This document shows, one piece after another, positions 1 through 7,991 of a stretch of DNA of 33,861 bases. A program made the position numbers and the translations under genes. Below the pieces are notes generated by a model. It ran no database searches and was not told where the DNA came from. It was given only the letters and a program-made list of their open reading frames with translations. Source of the DNA: an uncultured Lachnospiraceae bacterium (GTDB taxonomy: Bacteria; Bacillota; Clostridia; Lachnospirales; Lachnospiraceae); the NCBI GenBank assembly GCA_948473115.1, contig CAOKWI010000049.1:1-33861 (forward strand), read 5' to 3'. Each line of letters begins with the position of its first letter. The first letter of the stretch is position 1.

Positions 1-240
1 CTGGTGTTCAATCCAACATAGATTGTAACAGTTAATTATTATTCGATGTACTAGTTCCTCTGCCACACCCTGAAAAGCTTCCTGTGCTTTTAGCAAAGCA
101 TTCGTGGAAGCATTTGTTAAAATAACTCTGTCTCCTTCTTCCATAAAAAGGATTTTATCTCCTTCCCGTATTCCAAGCGCATTCCTGATTGCGATAGGTA
201 TTGTAATTTGACCTTTTGACGTTACTTTTGCCAATTCCAT
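1..240 (-). CDS. AbrB/MazE-type antitoxin or transition-state regulator, partial
   Basis: The reading frame starts at the ATG at 240 and stays open for 80 codons to the window edge, so the gene is incomplete here. The first ~45 residues match the SpoVT/AbrB swapped-hairpin DNA-binding fold: MELAKVTSKGQITIPIAIR, then a segment reading ALGIREGDKILF. These proteins bind DNA as dimers and often serve as autoregulating antitoxins paired with PIN or MazF-like toxins. The partner would lie left of the window. A GGGAG ribosome site lies 9 nt upstream, behind a near-consensus promoter. From about residue 64 the sequence (VHRIIINCYNLCWIEHQ) no longer resembles the usual acidic antitoxin tail, so the 3' part may be rearranged. 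Domain recognition is confident; the antitoxin role is inferred. Confidence 0.75.
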   Translation of the reverse strand, partial: MELAKVTSKGQITIPIAIRNALGIREGDKILFMEEGDRVILTNASTNALLKAQEAFQGVAEELVHRIIINCYNLCWIEHQ

Positions 241-283
241 ACTTGTAATCTCCCTTCCAAATTCCTTACTTTCCTTACTCTTT

Positions 284-311
284 ATTATATTTAATAATAG
301 TAAAATGTCAA
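284..311 (-). promoter_or_regulatory. Sigma-A promoter of the AbrB-like gene
   Basis: Read on the minus strand, a consensus -35 TTGACA (306-311) is followed after 16 nt by a consensus -10 TATAAT (284-289). It points at the AbrB-like gene starting at 240. Confidence 0.75.
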
Positions 312-360
312 ACCGACAAGGCTTATTTTTCGGTAAATAGAACAATAAATAAAGTATATA

Positions 361-389
361 TTGCAAATGCCATAAAAAAATATTAAAAT
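361..389 (+). promoter_or_regulatory. Candidate promoter of the methyltransferase-helicase pair
   Basis: TTGCAA (361-366), a 17-nt spacer and TAAAAT (384-389) lie about 40 nt before the methyltransferase ATG. The stretch is very A+T-rich, so chance matches are possible. Confidence 0.5.
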
Positions 390-429
390 ATAAATGTAAA
401 GGCAAAGCCACATATCAGAAAGGAACTCT

Positions 430-1023
430 ATGACATATAACAATACCCTTGGTTACTATGACGACCATGCTGATCAATTCTATAAAAGCACAGTCAATGT
501 CGAATTTACCACAATGCAGGAGCGCTTTCTGGCAAAATTGCAGCCAGGCTCTTATATACTTGATTTTGGCTGTGGTTCTGGGCGTGACGCAAAGATATTC
601 CTGGAAAAAGGATACAAGGTGGATGCAGTTGACGGTTCCGTGGAACTATGCAGGCTGGCTGGTGAATACACTGGAATAAAAATAAAAAATATGCTTTTCC
701 AGGATCTGTCGGAGGTAGACAGATATGACGGTATTTGGGCATGCTCTTCCATACTGCATTTGCCCATCAAAGAATTGGCTGAGGTAATGGGAAGGATGGT
801 GACCGCGTTAAAGGCGAATGGGATCATCTATACATCTTTCAAATATGGAACCTTTGCCGGTGAAAGAAACGGACGGTATTTTAGAGATATGACAGAGGAG
901 ACATTTGCGGAATTTCTAGGTGGAATAGATGGCCTGGAAATGGAAGAACAATGGACAACTTCGGATGTAAGGCCGGAAAGGGGGGAAGAGAAATGGCTCA
1001 ATCTTATTTTGCGGAAAAGATAG
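430..1023 (+). CDS. Class I SAM-dependent methyltransferase (TehB/UbiE-like)
   Basis: A 197-residue Rossmann-fold methyltransferase. Motif I, which binds S-adenosylmethionine, is ILDFGCGSGRDA at about 43-54, followed by the acidic end of strand 2 (VDAVDGS, D68). The post-motif block WACSSILHLP at about 102-111 is typical of small-molecule methyltransferases. No DPPY-like or PCQ motif is visible, so it is not an obvious DNA methylase. A ribosome site AAAGGAA precedes the ATG. The 3' end overlaps the start of the helicase gene by 31 bp, which implies a translationally coupled unit. The natural substrate cannot be read from the sequence. Pairing with a nuclease-helicase suggests, but does not prove, a role in nucleic-acid or nucleotide modification. 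Confidence 0.85.
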   Translation: MTYNNTLGYYDDHADQFYKSTVNVEFTTMQERFLAKLQPGSYILDFGCGSGRDAKIFLEKGYKVDAVDGSVELCRLAGEYTGIKIKNMLFQDLSEVDRYDGIWACSSILHLPIKELAEVMGRMVTALKANGIIYTSFKYGTFAGERNGRYFRDMTEETFAEFLGGIDGLEMEEQWTTSDVRPERGEEKWLNLILRKR

Positions 1024-3476
1024 AGGCTGATGGTTTACAGATAGAACCTACAGATGTAATGACCGGCGATAAAAACACAAATCGGTTTTTATATTACCAG
1101 TTAAAGATGAGTATGCTAAGGGCTGATAAGATTGATATCATTGTATCTTTCCTTATGGAATCCGGGGTGAGGATGATTTTGAAGGATCTGAAGGCGGCGC
1201 TGGATCGTGGCGTACAGGTAAGGATTCTTACTGGAAATTATCTCGGTATCACCCAGCCATCGGCATTGTGCCTGATAAAAAAGGAACTGGGCAATCGGGT
1301 GGATCTGAGATTTTACAGTGATAAGAGGCGCTCTTTTCATCCGAAGTCCTATATATTTCATTATGAAAATGAGGGGGAAATCTATATTGGCTCCTCTAAT
1401 ATTTCAAGAAGTGCACTGACCTCCGGCATTGAGTGGAATTACCGTTTCAACAGTCTTGAGGATAAGAAAAATTTTCGCCTGTTTTATGAAACCTTTGTGG
1501 ATTTGTTCGAAAATCATTCTGTTGTAATTGATGATAAGGAATTGACCAGATATTCCAGGAACTGGCATAAGCCGGCTGTGGCAAAGGATCTGGCAAAATA
1601 TGATGATCTGGAAGAGGCTGCGGATACTAAGGTTGAGATGTTGTTTCAACCAAGGGGCGCGCAGATAGAGGCGTTATATGCCTTGGAGGACAGCAGGGCG
1701 GAGGGAGCGGTAAAGGGGCTGGTACAGGCGGCTACCGGTGTGGGAAAAACATATCTGGCTGCGTTTGATTCCGAAAAATATGAACATGTCTTATTTGTGG
1801 CCCATCGGGAGGAAATATTAAGACAGGCTGCCGTATCCTTTAAAAATGTAAGGCACTCGGAGGATTATGGTTTCTTTTATGGTAAGCAGAAGGATACCGA
1901 TAAGTCGGTGATTTTCGCTTCTGTTGCAACGCTTGGCAGAAAGGAGTATCTGACAGAGGAGTACTTTGCGCCGGATTATTTTGATTACCTGGTTATTGAT
2001 GAATTTCATCATGCAGTTAATGAACAGTATCAGAGGATTGTCAATTATTTCAAGCCGCAGTTTTTGCTGGGCCTGACTGCCACACCTGAAAGAATGGACG
2101 GAAAAAATATTTATGAGATCTGCGATTATAATGTGCCTTATGAGATTTCCCTGAAGGAAGCAATCAATAAGGGGATGTTGGTTCCGTTTCACTATTATGG
2201 TATTTATGACGAGACGGATTACTCCTCCATGCATCTTGTAAAGGGACGCTATGATGAAAAGGAACTGAATGAGACATATATCGGCAATGTAAAACGTTAC
2301 GACTTGATTTACAAGTACTACAGGAAATACCGTTCCAGGAGGGCTCTGGGCTTTTGCTGTTCCAGGCAGCATGCGGAAGAAATGGCAAAGGAATTCTGTA
2401 AAAGGGGTATAGATGCTGTTGCGGTATACAGTAATGCGGATGGCAGGTTTTCGGAAGAAAGAGACAGGGCAATTGAGAAGCTGAAGAATCAGGAAATAAA
2501 GGTAATTTTCTCGGTAGATATGTTTAACGAGGGTGTAGATATTGCAGCCCTTGATATGGTTATGTTCCTAAGGCCGACGGAGTCGCCGATCGTTTTTTTA
2601 CAACAGCTGGGACGTGGTCTTCGTACCAGCAAAGGAAAGGAGTATTTAAATGTCCTGGATTTTATTGGCAATTATGAAAAGGCAGGAAGGGCGCCGCTGT
2701 TGCTGAGCGGTGGAAAGGATCCTGTCAGAGGGGCGGCATGCGATTACAGGGATCTGGAATTTCCGGATGACTGTATCGTTGATTTCGATATGCGGCTGAT
2801 CGACCTGTTCAGGGAACTGGACAGGAAAGCATTGTCTGCCAGGGAGCGGATCAGGCAGGAATTTTACAGGGTAAAGGAATTGTTGGATGGCAGGGTGCCT
2901 TCCCGGATGGAACTGTTTACATATATGGATGATGATATATACCAATATTGTATGAAACATGCAAAGGAAAACCCGTTTCGGAGATATATGGACTTTTTAT
3001 ATGAAATGCAGGAGCTGTCCGGGGAGGAGCAGATAGTATATTCAGGAATCGGGAGAGAGTTTCTGTCGCTGATTGAGACTACGGATATGCAAAAGGTATA
3101 TAAGATGCCTATTCTGTACAGTTTTTATCATGATGGCGATGTGCGATTGGCTGTGACTGATGAGGATATCCTTACGGCCTGGAAGAAATTCTTTGATCAT
3201 GGAACGAACTGGAAGGATTTTTCGGCAGAGATATCCTATGCCGATTATAAGGCCATGACGGATAACCAGCACCTAAGCAAAGCCAAGAATATGCCTGTCA
3301 GATTTTTAAAGGCGTCCGGGAAAGGCTTCTTTATTGAAAAAGACGGCTATGTCCTTGCGATCAGGGAAGATCTGGGAGAGATCGTGGGAAATGAGACATT
3401 TAAGAAGCATATGAAGGATATTCTGGAATATCGTACCATGGAATATTATCGGCGGAGGTATACTGGGGAGACATAG
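993..3476 (+). CDS. PLD-family nuclease / SF2 helicase / DUF3427 protein
   Basis: An 827-residue protein with three parts. Residues ~25-185 form a phospholipase-D-type domain with one HxK (H116, K118), then GSSN (133-136) and E147 in a GIEWN context, as in BfiI/NgoFVII-like nucleases. Residues ~215-565 are a superfamily 2 helicase: Walker A ATGVGKT (247-253), DEFHH (336-340), LGLTATPER (359-367) and QQLGRGLR (537-544). The remaining ~260 residues fit DUF3427. This three-domain build is recurrent in Firmicutes but has no settled function; a DNA-cleaving defence or repair role is inferred. The start at 993 is preferred over an ATG at 951 because a strong GGGGGAAGAG ribosome site precedes it, inside the methyltransferase gene. 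Confidence 0.85.
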   Translation: MAQSYFAEKIEADGLQIEPTDVMTGDKNTNRFLYYQLKMSMLRADKIDIIVSFLMESGVRMILKDLKAALDRGVQVRILTGNYLGITQPSALCLIKKELGNRVDLRFYSDKRRSFHPKSYIFHYENEGEIYIGSSNISRSALTSGIEWNYRFNSLEDKKNFRLFYETFVDLFENHSVVIDDKELTRYSRNWHKPAVAKDLAKYDDLEEAADTKVEMLFQPRGAQIEALYALEDSRAEGAVKGLVQAATGVGKTYLAAFDSEKYEHVLFVAHREEILRQAAVSFKNVRHSEDYGFFYGKQKDTDKSVIFASVATLGRKEYLTEEYFAPDYFDYLVIDEFHHAVNEQYQRIVNYFKPQFLLGLTATPERMDGKNIYEICDYNVPYEISLKEAINKGMLVPFHYYGIYDETDYSSMHLVKGRYDEKELNETYIGNVKRYDLIYKYYRKYRSRRALGFCCSRQHAEEMAKEFCKRGIDAVAVYSNADGRFSEERDRAIEKLKNQEIKVIFSVDMFNEGVDIAALDMVMFLRPTESPIVFLQQLGRGLRTSKGKEYLNVLDFIGNYEKAGRAPLLLSGGKDPVRGAACDYRDLEFPDDCIVDFDMRLIDLFRELDRKALSARERIRQEFYRVKELLDGRVPSRMELFTYMDDDIYQYCMKHAKENPFRRYMDFLYEMQELSGEEQIVYSGIGREFLSLIETTDMQKVYKMPILYSFYHDGDVRLAVTDEDILTAWKKFFDHGTNWKDFSAEISYADYKAMTDNQHLSKAKNMPVRFLKASGKGFFIEKDGYVLAIREDLGEIVGNETFKKHMKDILEYRTMEYYRRRYTGET

Positions 3477-3491
3477 TGACTCCAGATATTC

Positions 3492-4022
3492 CTATAACAC
3501 ACATTCCAGCTGGCAGTCAAAAGGTTCCTTTTCCACGTGCTCCCGGTTGTAGACTGTGGCCTCGACACAGCCCATTTTCTGATAAAAGGCCTGGCTTTCC
3601 ACAGCGGAATGGGCGGAAATATACAGCTTTTTTGCGCCATGATTTTTGGCCCATTCCTTGGCGGCGAGGAAAAGTGCTCTGCCGATGCCTTTCGCCCGCA
3701 TATCTTCTGACACATGGATGCTGGTGAGATCGAGGTAGTTCTGCTCGCCGCCAAACAGGGTGGATTCCACGGAAACGAATCCTTTTAAGTGCCCTTCCTC
3801 AAAGGCGGCATATACGAAACCGCCTGTTGCAATCGTATTTTTCAGGCAGGAAACCAGTGTCTGGTAATCCTCCTCTGACCAGTCGTCAATAAAGGGATCT
3901 TCTCTGATCACCCATTTGCCATTTTCCCTGCGCCAGCATTTCGTCACAACCTGGCGGCGCTTGAAATCACGGAATAATTCCCTGCATAGTTCTGTGGCAT
4001 TTATATTTCTGTATTGGATCAT
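3492..4022 (-). CDS. GNAT-family N-acetyltransferase
   Basis: A 176-residue protein with the GNAT acetyl-CoA site: strand LTSIHVSEDM, then the pyrophosphate loop RAKGIG (109-114) and helix ALFLAAKEWAKNHG. The C-terminal segment (AFYQKMGCVEATVY) is also typical of the family. It should transfer an acetyl group from acetyl-CoA to an amine; the substrate is not evident. The start at 4022 follows a near-perfect GGAGG ribosome site; upstream in-frame ATGs lack one. The gene is convergent with the helicase, with 15 bp between their stop codons and no clear terminator. Its length is normal for the family and nothing suggests a toxin. Confidence 0.85.
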   Translation of the reverse strand: MIQYRNINATELCRELFRDFKRRQVVTKCWRRENGKWVIREDPFIDDWSEEDYQTLVSCLKNTIATGGFVYAAFEEGHLKGFVSVESTLFGGEQNYLDLTSIHVSEDMRAKGIGRALFLAAKEWAKNHGAKKLYISAHSAVESQAFYQKMGCVEATVYNREHVEKEPFDCQLECVL

Positions 4023-4258
4023 TTTTTTCCTCCGTAAAACTGATTTATTAAATATTGTCGTTCGGCGGCAATCCCCTTTACCCCGTTCGCCTGTGTCCAT
4101 CCTCTTGCAGTGACATTCATGTATTTTATTCTATCAGATTCTTTCCCTCCCGTCCAGTGGTTTACGATACCACGTTTAACAGCGTGTTGGCAGTTGTTGG
4201 TCACGGAGTGAACCAATAACAAAATGGTATTAAAAATGATACAATGAAAGATTTACCG

Positions 4259-4287
4259 TTGATTTTTAATGAAACAAAATATATAAT
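4259..4287 (+). promoter_or_regulatory. Promoter of the ATPase/TOPRIM operon
   Basis: TTGATT (4259-4264), a 17-nt spacer and a perfect TATAAT (4282-4287) lie 78 nt before the ATPase start. The rest of the 343-nt gap between the divergent GNAT gene and the ATPase gene holds no recognisable gene. Confidence 0.65.
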
Positions 4288-4365
4288 GCATATAGAACTA
4301 AAAAAGTACATTTTGTAATAATTTAATGGAAGCGGAGCATAATACTATAAAAAGAGGACGACAGA

Positions 4366-5706
4366 ATGAAAAATCAGTATTATTTATTAAACATAAGTGT
4401 TTCCGGGATAAAGAACATTAAAGAGGAAGTTCGTCTTGATTTTTATAAGAAAACCGTTGATAAGGACTTTAATCCGGACAGGTATAGGATTAAGGCTATT
4501 TATGGAGAGAACGGCTCAGGAAAGTCTGCGATTATTACGTCAGTTAAAATATTTCAGGATTTGCTGATTAAAAATAACTATTTAAATGAATCAAAAAACC
4601 AGGCTTTTCTGGATGAAATGGTAAACAAATCTACAAAATCATTTCGGTTTAGCCTGGAGTTTTTAGTGGCTTCCAGTGGATCTAAAACGGTTTATAATTA
4701 CTCGGTTCATATTAAAAGAAGTGATAAGGGATTATATGAAATATATTCCGAAGAGTTAAAAGTAAAAAATGGAGGCTATGTAAACAATAATTATAAAACT
4801 ATTTTCAAAAGCCGGGATGGGGAATTATTATATGTTTTATGTACAGAAAAACAAAAAGAATTTTTAGAAAAAAAATCTAGTAATCTTTTATTAACCCATT
4901 CATTTATATATATATACATGGTAAACTTAGAAAAAGATTTCATGGAACTTTACAAGGAGACGATAGACCAGGAGTTGTTTATTCATGTAATAGCCTGCAT
5001 GACTTTGACCTTATTAATCACAGTGTATCTTGGGGAAGAAGATCAGCATGAATTGTATTTTTTGAGAAAACTATTAAGAGGAAACGGACTGGATACTAAG
5101 GCATTGCAGGAGGAAATTTTTGAATACAGCGGTATTGCAAATATATTTTTTAATGTTAATGACAAAATAGTAGAGAAAAAATATTTTGAAAAATATAGAA
5201 ACAAGGTAAATCAATTAACACAATTTATTAAAATATTTAAGCATGATTTAATATCAATAGATATTGACAAGAAAGAAAATGGTGAAAATTATGAATGTGA
5301 CTTGAACTTGAATTATGGCAGTTACAGTATAAATAAGGAATTTGAAAGTACAGGTATTAAGAAGCTGATAAGGCTGTATGACTGTTTTGAAGCTGCCAGT
5401 ACCACGGGAATAGTTTTTGTTGACGAGATGGATTCAAATCTGAATGATGTTTACCTGTGTAAGTTAATTAAATATTTCATGTATTACGGCAAGGGACAGT
5501 TATGCTTTACCACACATAATTTAGACCCAATGACCATATTAAAAGAAAATAGAAACTCCATAGACTTTTTATCAAGTGATAATCATTTAGTATCGTGGAC
5601 ATCCAGGGGAAATGCTTCGCCGGAAAATTGTTATAAAAACGGGATGATAAAGGATTCTCCTTTTAACATAGACGCTACTGACTTTGTGGGGATTTTGGGA
5701 GAGTAA
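4366..5706 (+). CDS. ABC/AAA-type ATPase of a putative two-gene defence system
   Basis: A 446-residue SMC/OLD-like ATPase. Walker A is YGENGSGKS (46-54). A signature-like ESTGIKKL lies at 327-334, Walker B GIVFVDEMD at 348-356 with catalytic E354, and a switch histidine in TTHN (H384). The ~290 residues between Walker A and the signature are variable and lysine-rich, as in the RloA/AbiLi and AriA-like ATPases of anti-phage modules. It probably senses infection and controls the downstream TOPRIM-like protein. A ribosome site AGAGGACG precedes the ATG. Composition is far more A+T-rich than the metabolic genes nearby, which points to horizontal acquisition. ATPase assignment is firm; the defence role is inferred from architecture and pairing. 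Confidence 0.8.
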   Translation: MKNQYYLLNISVSGIKNIKEEVRLDFYKKTVDKDFNPDRYRIKAIYGENGSGKSAIITSVKIFQDLLIKNNYLNESKNQAFLDEMVNKSTKSFRFSLEFLVASSGSKTVYNYSVHIKRSDKGLYEIYSEELKVKNGGYVNNNYKTIFKSRDGELLYVLCTEKQKEFLEKKSSNLLLTHSFIYIYMVNLEKDFMELYKETIDQELFIHVIACMTLTLLITVYLGEEDQHELYFLRKLLRGNGLDTKALQEEIFEYSGIANIFFNVNDKIVEKKYFEKYRNKVNQLTQFIKIFKHDLISIDIDKKENGENYECDLNLNYGSYSINKEFESTGIKKLIRLYDCFEAASTTGIVFVDEMDSNLNDVYLCKLIKYFMYYGKGQLCFTTHNLDPMTILKENRNSIDFLSSDNHLVSWTSRGNASPENCYKNGMIKDSPFNIDATDFVGILGE

Positions 5707-5709
5707 AAC

Positions 5710-6252
5710 ATGGCGATACAAATGATATTCTGTGTGGAAACAAATAGGAAGGCAGATACGGATAGTATCTACATTACAGAAACGATACGTTATTGGTATG
5801 AGTTAAACAATCAAACCAAAATCAGTAAAATATATATGAATACAAAGTCAAAATACAATTCAAAATACAATTCAAAAGACGTTTTGAAAGAGATTAATAA
5901 AAAATCCAGGGATTATACTTTTGGAGAAACAAGAGTAATATATTGTATTGATACAGATCAATATGAAAAAAATATTGAGCATGCAAAAGAGTTTGAGAAT
6001 ATAAATTTTTTTTGCGTAAAGAGGGATTATGATCTGATATGGTTTTGCCATGATGTTGAGGAAGTGTTTTTGGATCAAAAGGTTTCTGATTCCTATAAAG
6101 TACAGGAAGCGGCTGCGTTTAGAAAAAAGAGAAGGATTGAGCAAATACAGGCGAATAAATTGATGTGTAATGAAAAGTATGCTTGTACAAGCAACATCCT
6201 GAATATTCTTGATAAATATCTGCCTAGAAAGCAAGATAGACAGAGAAGTTGA
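5710..6252 (+). CDS. Small TOPRIM/RloB-like effector paired with the ATPase
   Basis: A 180-residue protein starting 3 nt after the ATPase stop, so the two are almost certainly co-translated. It shows a minimal TOPRIM-like pattern: E10 after the first strand (MIFCVE) and a DxD (D81, D83) after a hydrophobic strand (VIYCIDTD). A segment RDYDLIWFCHDVEEVF (105-120) sits where RloB/AbiLii proteins carry their conserved aromatic-histidine block. TOPRIM partners of such ATPases act as metal-dependent nucleases in OLD, PARIS (AriB) and related systems. Similarity is weak and judged by eye, so the family is tentative. A 12-bp tandem duplication encodes the repeated KYNS at about 49-56. Confidence 0.6.
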   Translation: MAIQMIFCVETNRKADTDSIYITETIRYWYELNNQTKISKIYMNTKSKYNSKYNSKDVLKEINKKSRDYTFGETRVIYCIDTDQYEKNIEHAKEFENINFFCVKRDYDLIWFCHDVEEVFLDQKVSDSYKVQEAAAFRKKRRIEQIQANKLMCNEKYACTSNILNILDKYLPRKQDRQRS

Positions 6253-6295
6253 AAGAGTGCTGTAAATATTAAAGAATAAAAGCGGAGGTATGTAC

Positions 6296-6913
6296 ATGAA
6301 AGTATTAATGATCAACGGAAGCCCGAAGCCGCAGGGGAACACCTATGTCGCCCTGCATGAGATGGAGAAGGTTTTTGCAGGGGAGGGGATCGAGACAGAG
6401 ATCCTACATATCGGCAACCGGGATATCCGGGGCTGCATCAGCTGCGGGCAATGTGCCAGAAATGGGAAATGTGTGTTTGATGACGCGGTGAACGAGGCGG
6501 CGGAAAAATTTGAGGCATGCGACGGGCTTGTGGTGGGCAGCCCCGTCTATTATGCTTCTGCAAACGCTACTTTGGTCGCTTTCCTGACCCGGCTTTTCTA
6601 CAGCACCCCTTTTGACAAGACCATGAAGGTGGGGGCAGCTGTGGCTGCGGCAAGACGGGGAGGCCTGACGGCGACCTATGATGAACTGAATAAATTCTTT
6701 GGCATTGCGGGAATGCCCATTGCCTCCGGGCAGTATTGGAACGGCATTCACGGCGCTGCGCCGGGAGAGGCCATGCAGGATCTGGAAGGCTTGCAGATGA
6801 TGCGCACCCTGGCGCGTAACATGGCATTCCTGATGAAGGGCATTGCGCTTGGGAAAGAGAAGTATGGTGTACCGGAAAGGGAGCCCTTCGCAAGGATGAA
6901 TTTTATCCGATAG
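6296..6913 (+). CDS. Iron-sulfur flavoprotein / NAD(P)H-dependent FMN reductase
   Basis: A 205-residue flavodoxin-like protein. MKVLMINGSPKPQGNT at the N-terminus is the phosphate-binding loop for FMN. A compact cysteine cluster C47-x2-C50-x2-C53-x5-C59 should hold a 4Fe-4S cluster, as in archaeal and clostridial Isf proteins. GSPVYYAS (81-88) is the second FMN-contacting loop. It probably transfers electrons between the cluster and FMN in the cytoplasm; its partner is unknown. The start at 6296 is chosen because GGAGG lies 7 nt before it, whereas the ATG at 6290 would be only 1 nt from that site. It is convergent with the fructokinase and unlinked in function to the preceding ATPase pair. 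Confidence 0.88.
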   Translation: MKVLMINGSPKPQGNTYVALHEMEKVFAGEGIETEILHIGNRDIRGCISCGQCARNGKCVFDDAVNEAAEKFEACDGLVVGSPVYYASANATLVAFLTRLFYSTPFDKTMKVGAAVAAARRGGLTATYDELNKFFGIAGMPIASGQYWNGIHGAAPGEAMQDLEGLQMMRTLARNMAFLMKGIALGKEKYGVPEREPFARMNFIR

Positions 6914-6953
6914 GGACTGCCTTTCATTGACATGATTCTTTTGGCATGACCTT

Positions 6954-7922
6954 TCAATCTTTTCTGCTTTTGATAAAGGCGTCCACTTCCTCCACCCCGG
7001 GCATCACGCGCAGGGCGCCTTTTCTGGTGGTGATAATGGAGGCTGCCGCGTTGGCGAAAGTCAACATTTCTGCCAGCCTTTCCTCATTCAGGTGATTCAG
7101 CCCATGCTTCAACACATGATGCAGGCAGCAGGCGCCAAAGGTATCTCCCGCACCGGTAGTCTCTATGGTCTTATCCTGCAGGAAGGGTTTTGCTTCTACG
7201 CGCAGATCCTTGTAATAGGCGCGGCTTCCGTCCCTGCCCATGGAAAGCATGATCAGGGGGATGCTGTATTGCTCTTTCAGTTTCCTGATGCCGGCATCGA
7301 AATCCTCTTCTCCTGTAAACCACTGAATCTCATTGTCGGAGATTTTCAGGATATCACACTGGGAGAAGCCGTATGCCGCCTGCTCCTTCGCCTCCTCAAG
7401 GGATGCCCACAGAGGCGGCCGCAGGTTCGGGTCGAAGGATACCAGTGCGCCGCCTTCCCTGGCAATGGCCACGGCGCTCTTCGTTGCCTGCCGAACCGCT
7501 TCGTGGGTCATGGAGAGGGTTCCGAAGTGAAAGATTTCGGTGTCCCGAAGCATTTCTTCCTGCAATTCGTCTGTCCGCAGCATCATATCTGCGCCGGGAT
7601 TGCGGTAAAAGGAAAAGTCCCTGTCGCCGCCGGGCAGTGTTTCCACAAAGGCGAGAGTAGTCCGGACATCCTCTGCCATGACCAGGTTTGAGGTGTTGAT
7701 ACCAGCCTCGTCCAGGACTGCTTTCAGGCGGTTTCCAAAGATATCCCGCCCCACTTTGCCGATAAAAGCAGTTTTCCTGCCTGCCTTGCTCAACATGGCA
7801 AGGACATTGCAGGGGGCGCCGCCGGGATTGGCCTCATAGACAGGATTGCCCTGTCCGCTCATCCCGTTTTCTGTAAAATCAATCAACAACTCGCCTAAAG
7901 CAACTACATCGAATTTTTTCAT
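6954..7922 (-). CDS. PfkB-family carbohydrate kinase, probable fructokinase
   Basis: A 322-residue ribokinase-fold enzyme. The N-terminus (MKKFDVVALGELLIDF) and NPGGAPCNVL (32-41), with KVGRDIFG following, form the first PfkB signature. TTGAGDTFGA (255-264) is the second, with catalytic D260. Bacterial fructokinases (ScrK type) share this GELLIDF and NPGGAPxN pattern. It should phosphorylate fructose with ATP to give fructose-6-phosphate. As the last gene of the minus-strand operon, it fits as the consumer of fructose freed by the GH32 enzyme. The start at 7922 follows an AGGGGG ribosome site; the longer frame to 7955 runs through a hairpin. A cluster of hairpins separates it from the GH32 gene. 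Confidence 0.88.
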   Translation of the reverse strand: MKKFDVVALGELLIDFTENGMSGQGNPVYEANPGGAPCNVLAMLSKAGRKTAFIGKVGRDIFGNRLKAVLDEAGINTSNLVMAEDVRTTLAFVETLPGGDRDFSFYRNPGADMMLRTDELQEEMLRDTEIFHFGTLSMTHEAVRQATKSAVAIAREGGALVSFDPNLRPPLWASLEEAKEQAAYGFSQCDILKISDNEIQWFTGEEDFDAGIRKLKEQYSIPLIMLSMGRDGSRAYYKDLRVEAKPFLQDKTIETTGAGDTFGACCLHHVLKHGLNHLNEERLAEMLTFANAAASIITTRKGALRVMPGVEEVDAFIKSRKD

Positions 7923-7936
7923 GCTAATCCCCCTAT

Positions 7937-7951
7937 GCCGCCTCTGGCGGC
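7937..7951. repeat. Small GC-rich hairpin before the fructokinase ribosome site
   Basis: GCCGCC and GGCGGC form a perfect 6-bp stem around a 3-nt loop, ending 3 nt upstream of the fructokinase ribosome site. It could affect access to that site in the mRNA. Confidence 0.5.
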
Positions 7952-7963
7952 TCAAATAGATAT

Positions 7964-7989
7964 GAAAAACGCTGTCCTTCGCGTTTTTC
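7964..7989. repeat. Perfect 9-bp stem hairpin in the fructokinase leader
   Basis: GAAAAACGC (7964-7972) and GCGTTTTTC (7981-7989) are exact inverted repeats with an 8-nt loop. On the minus strand the second arm supplies a short U run, so it could act as a weak terminator ahead of the kinase gene. Confidence 0.5.
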
Positions 7990-7991
7990 TT

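Noticed and set aside
21..34. TGTAACAGTT near the left edge as a third end of the MITE-like repeat
   Set aside because: Only about ten bases match and the following sequence differs, so chance is likely.
951..992. Upstream start for the PLD-helicase at 951
   Set aside because: It has no ribosome site and the added residues are the methyltransferase C-terminus in another frame; 993 has a strong site.
430..3476. Calling the methyltransferase-helicase pair a restriction-modification or DISARM system
   Set aside because: No DNA-methylase catalytic motif is visible and the DISARM DUF1998 helicase and DrmB genes are absent; only the general resemblance is reported.
4022..4222. Longer N-terminus or extra gene upstream of the GNAT gene on the minus strand
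   Set aside because: The upstream frames lack ribosome sites and resemble no protein; the start at 4022 has GGAGG.
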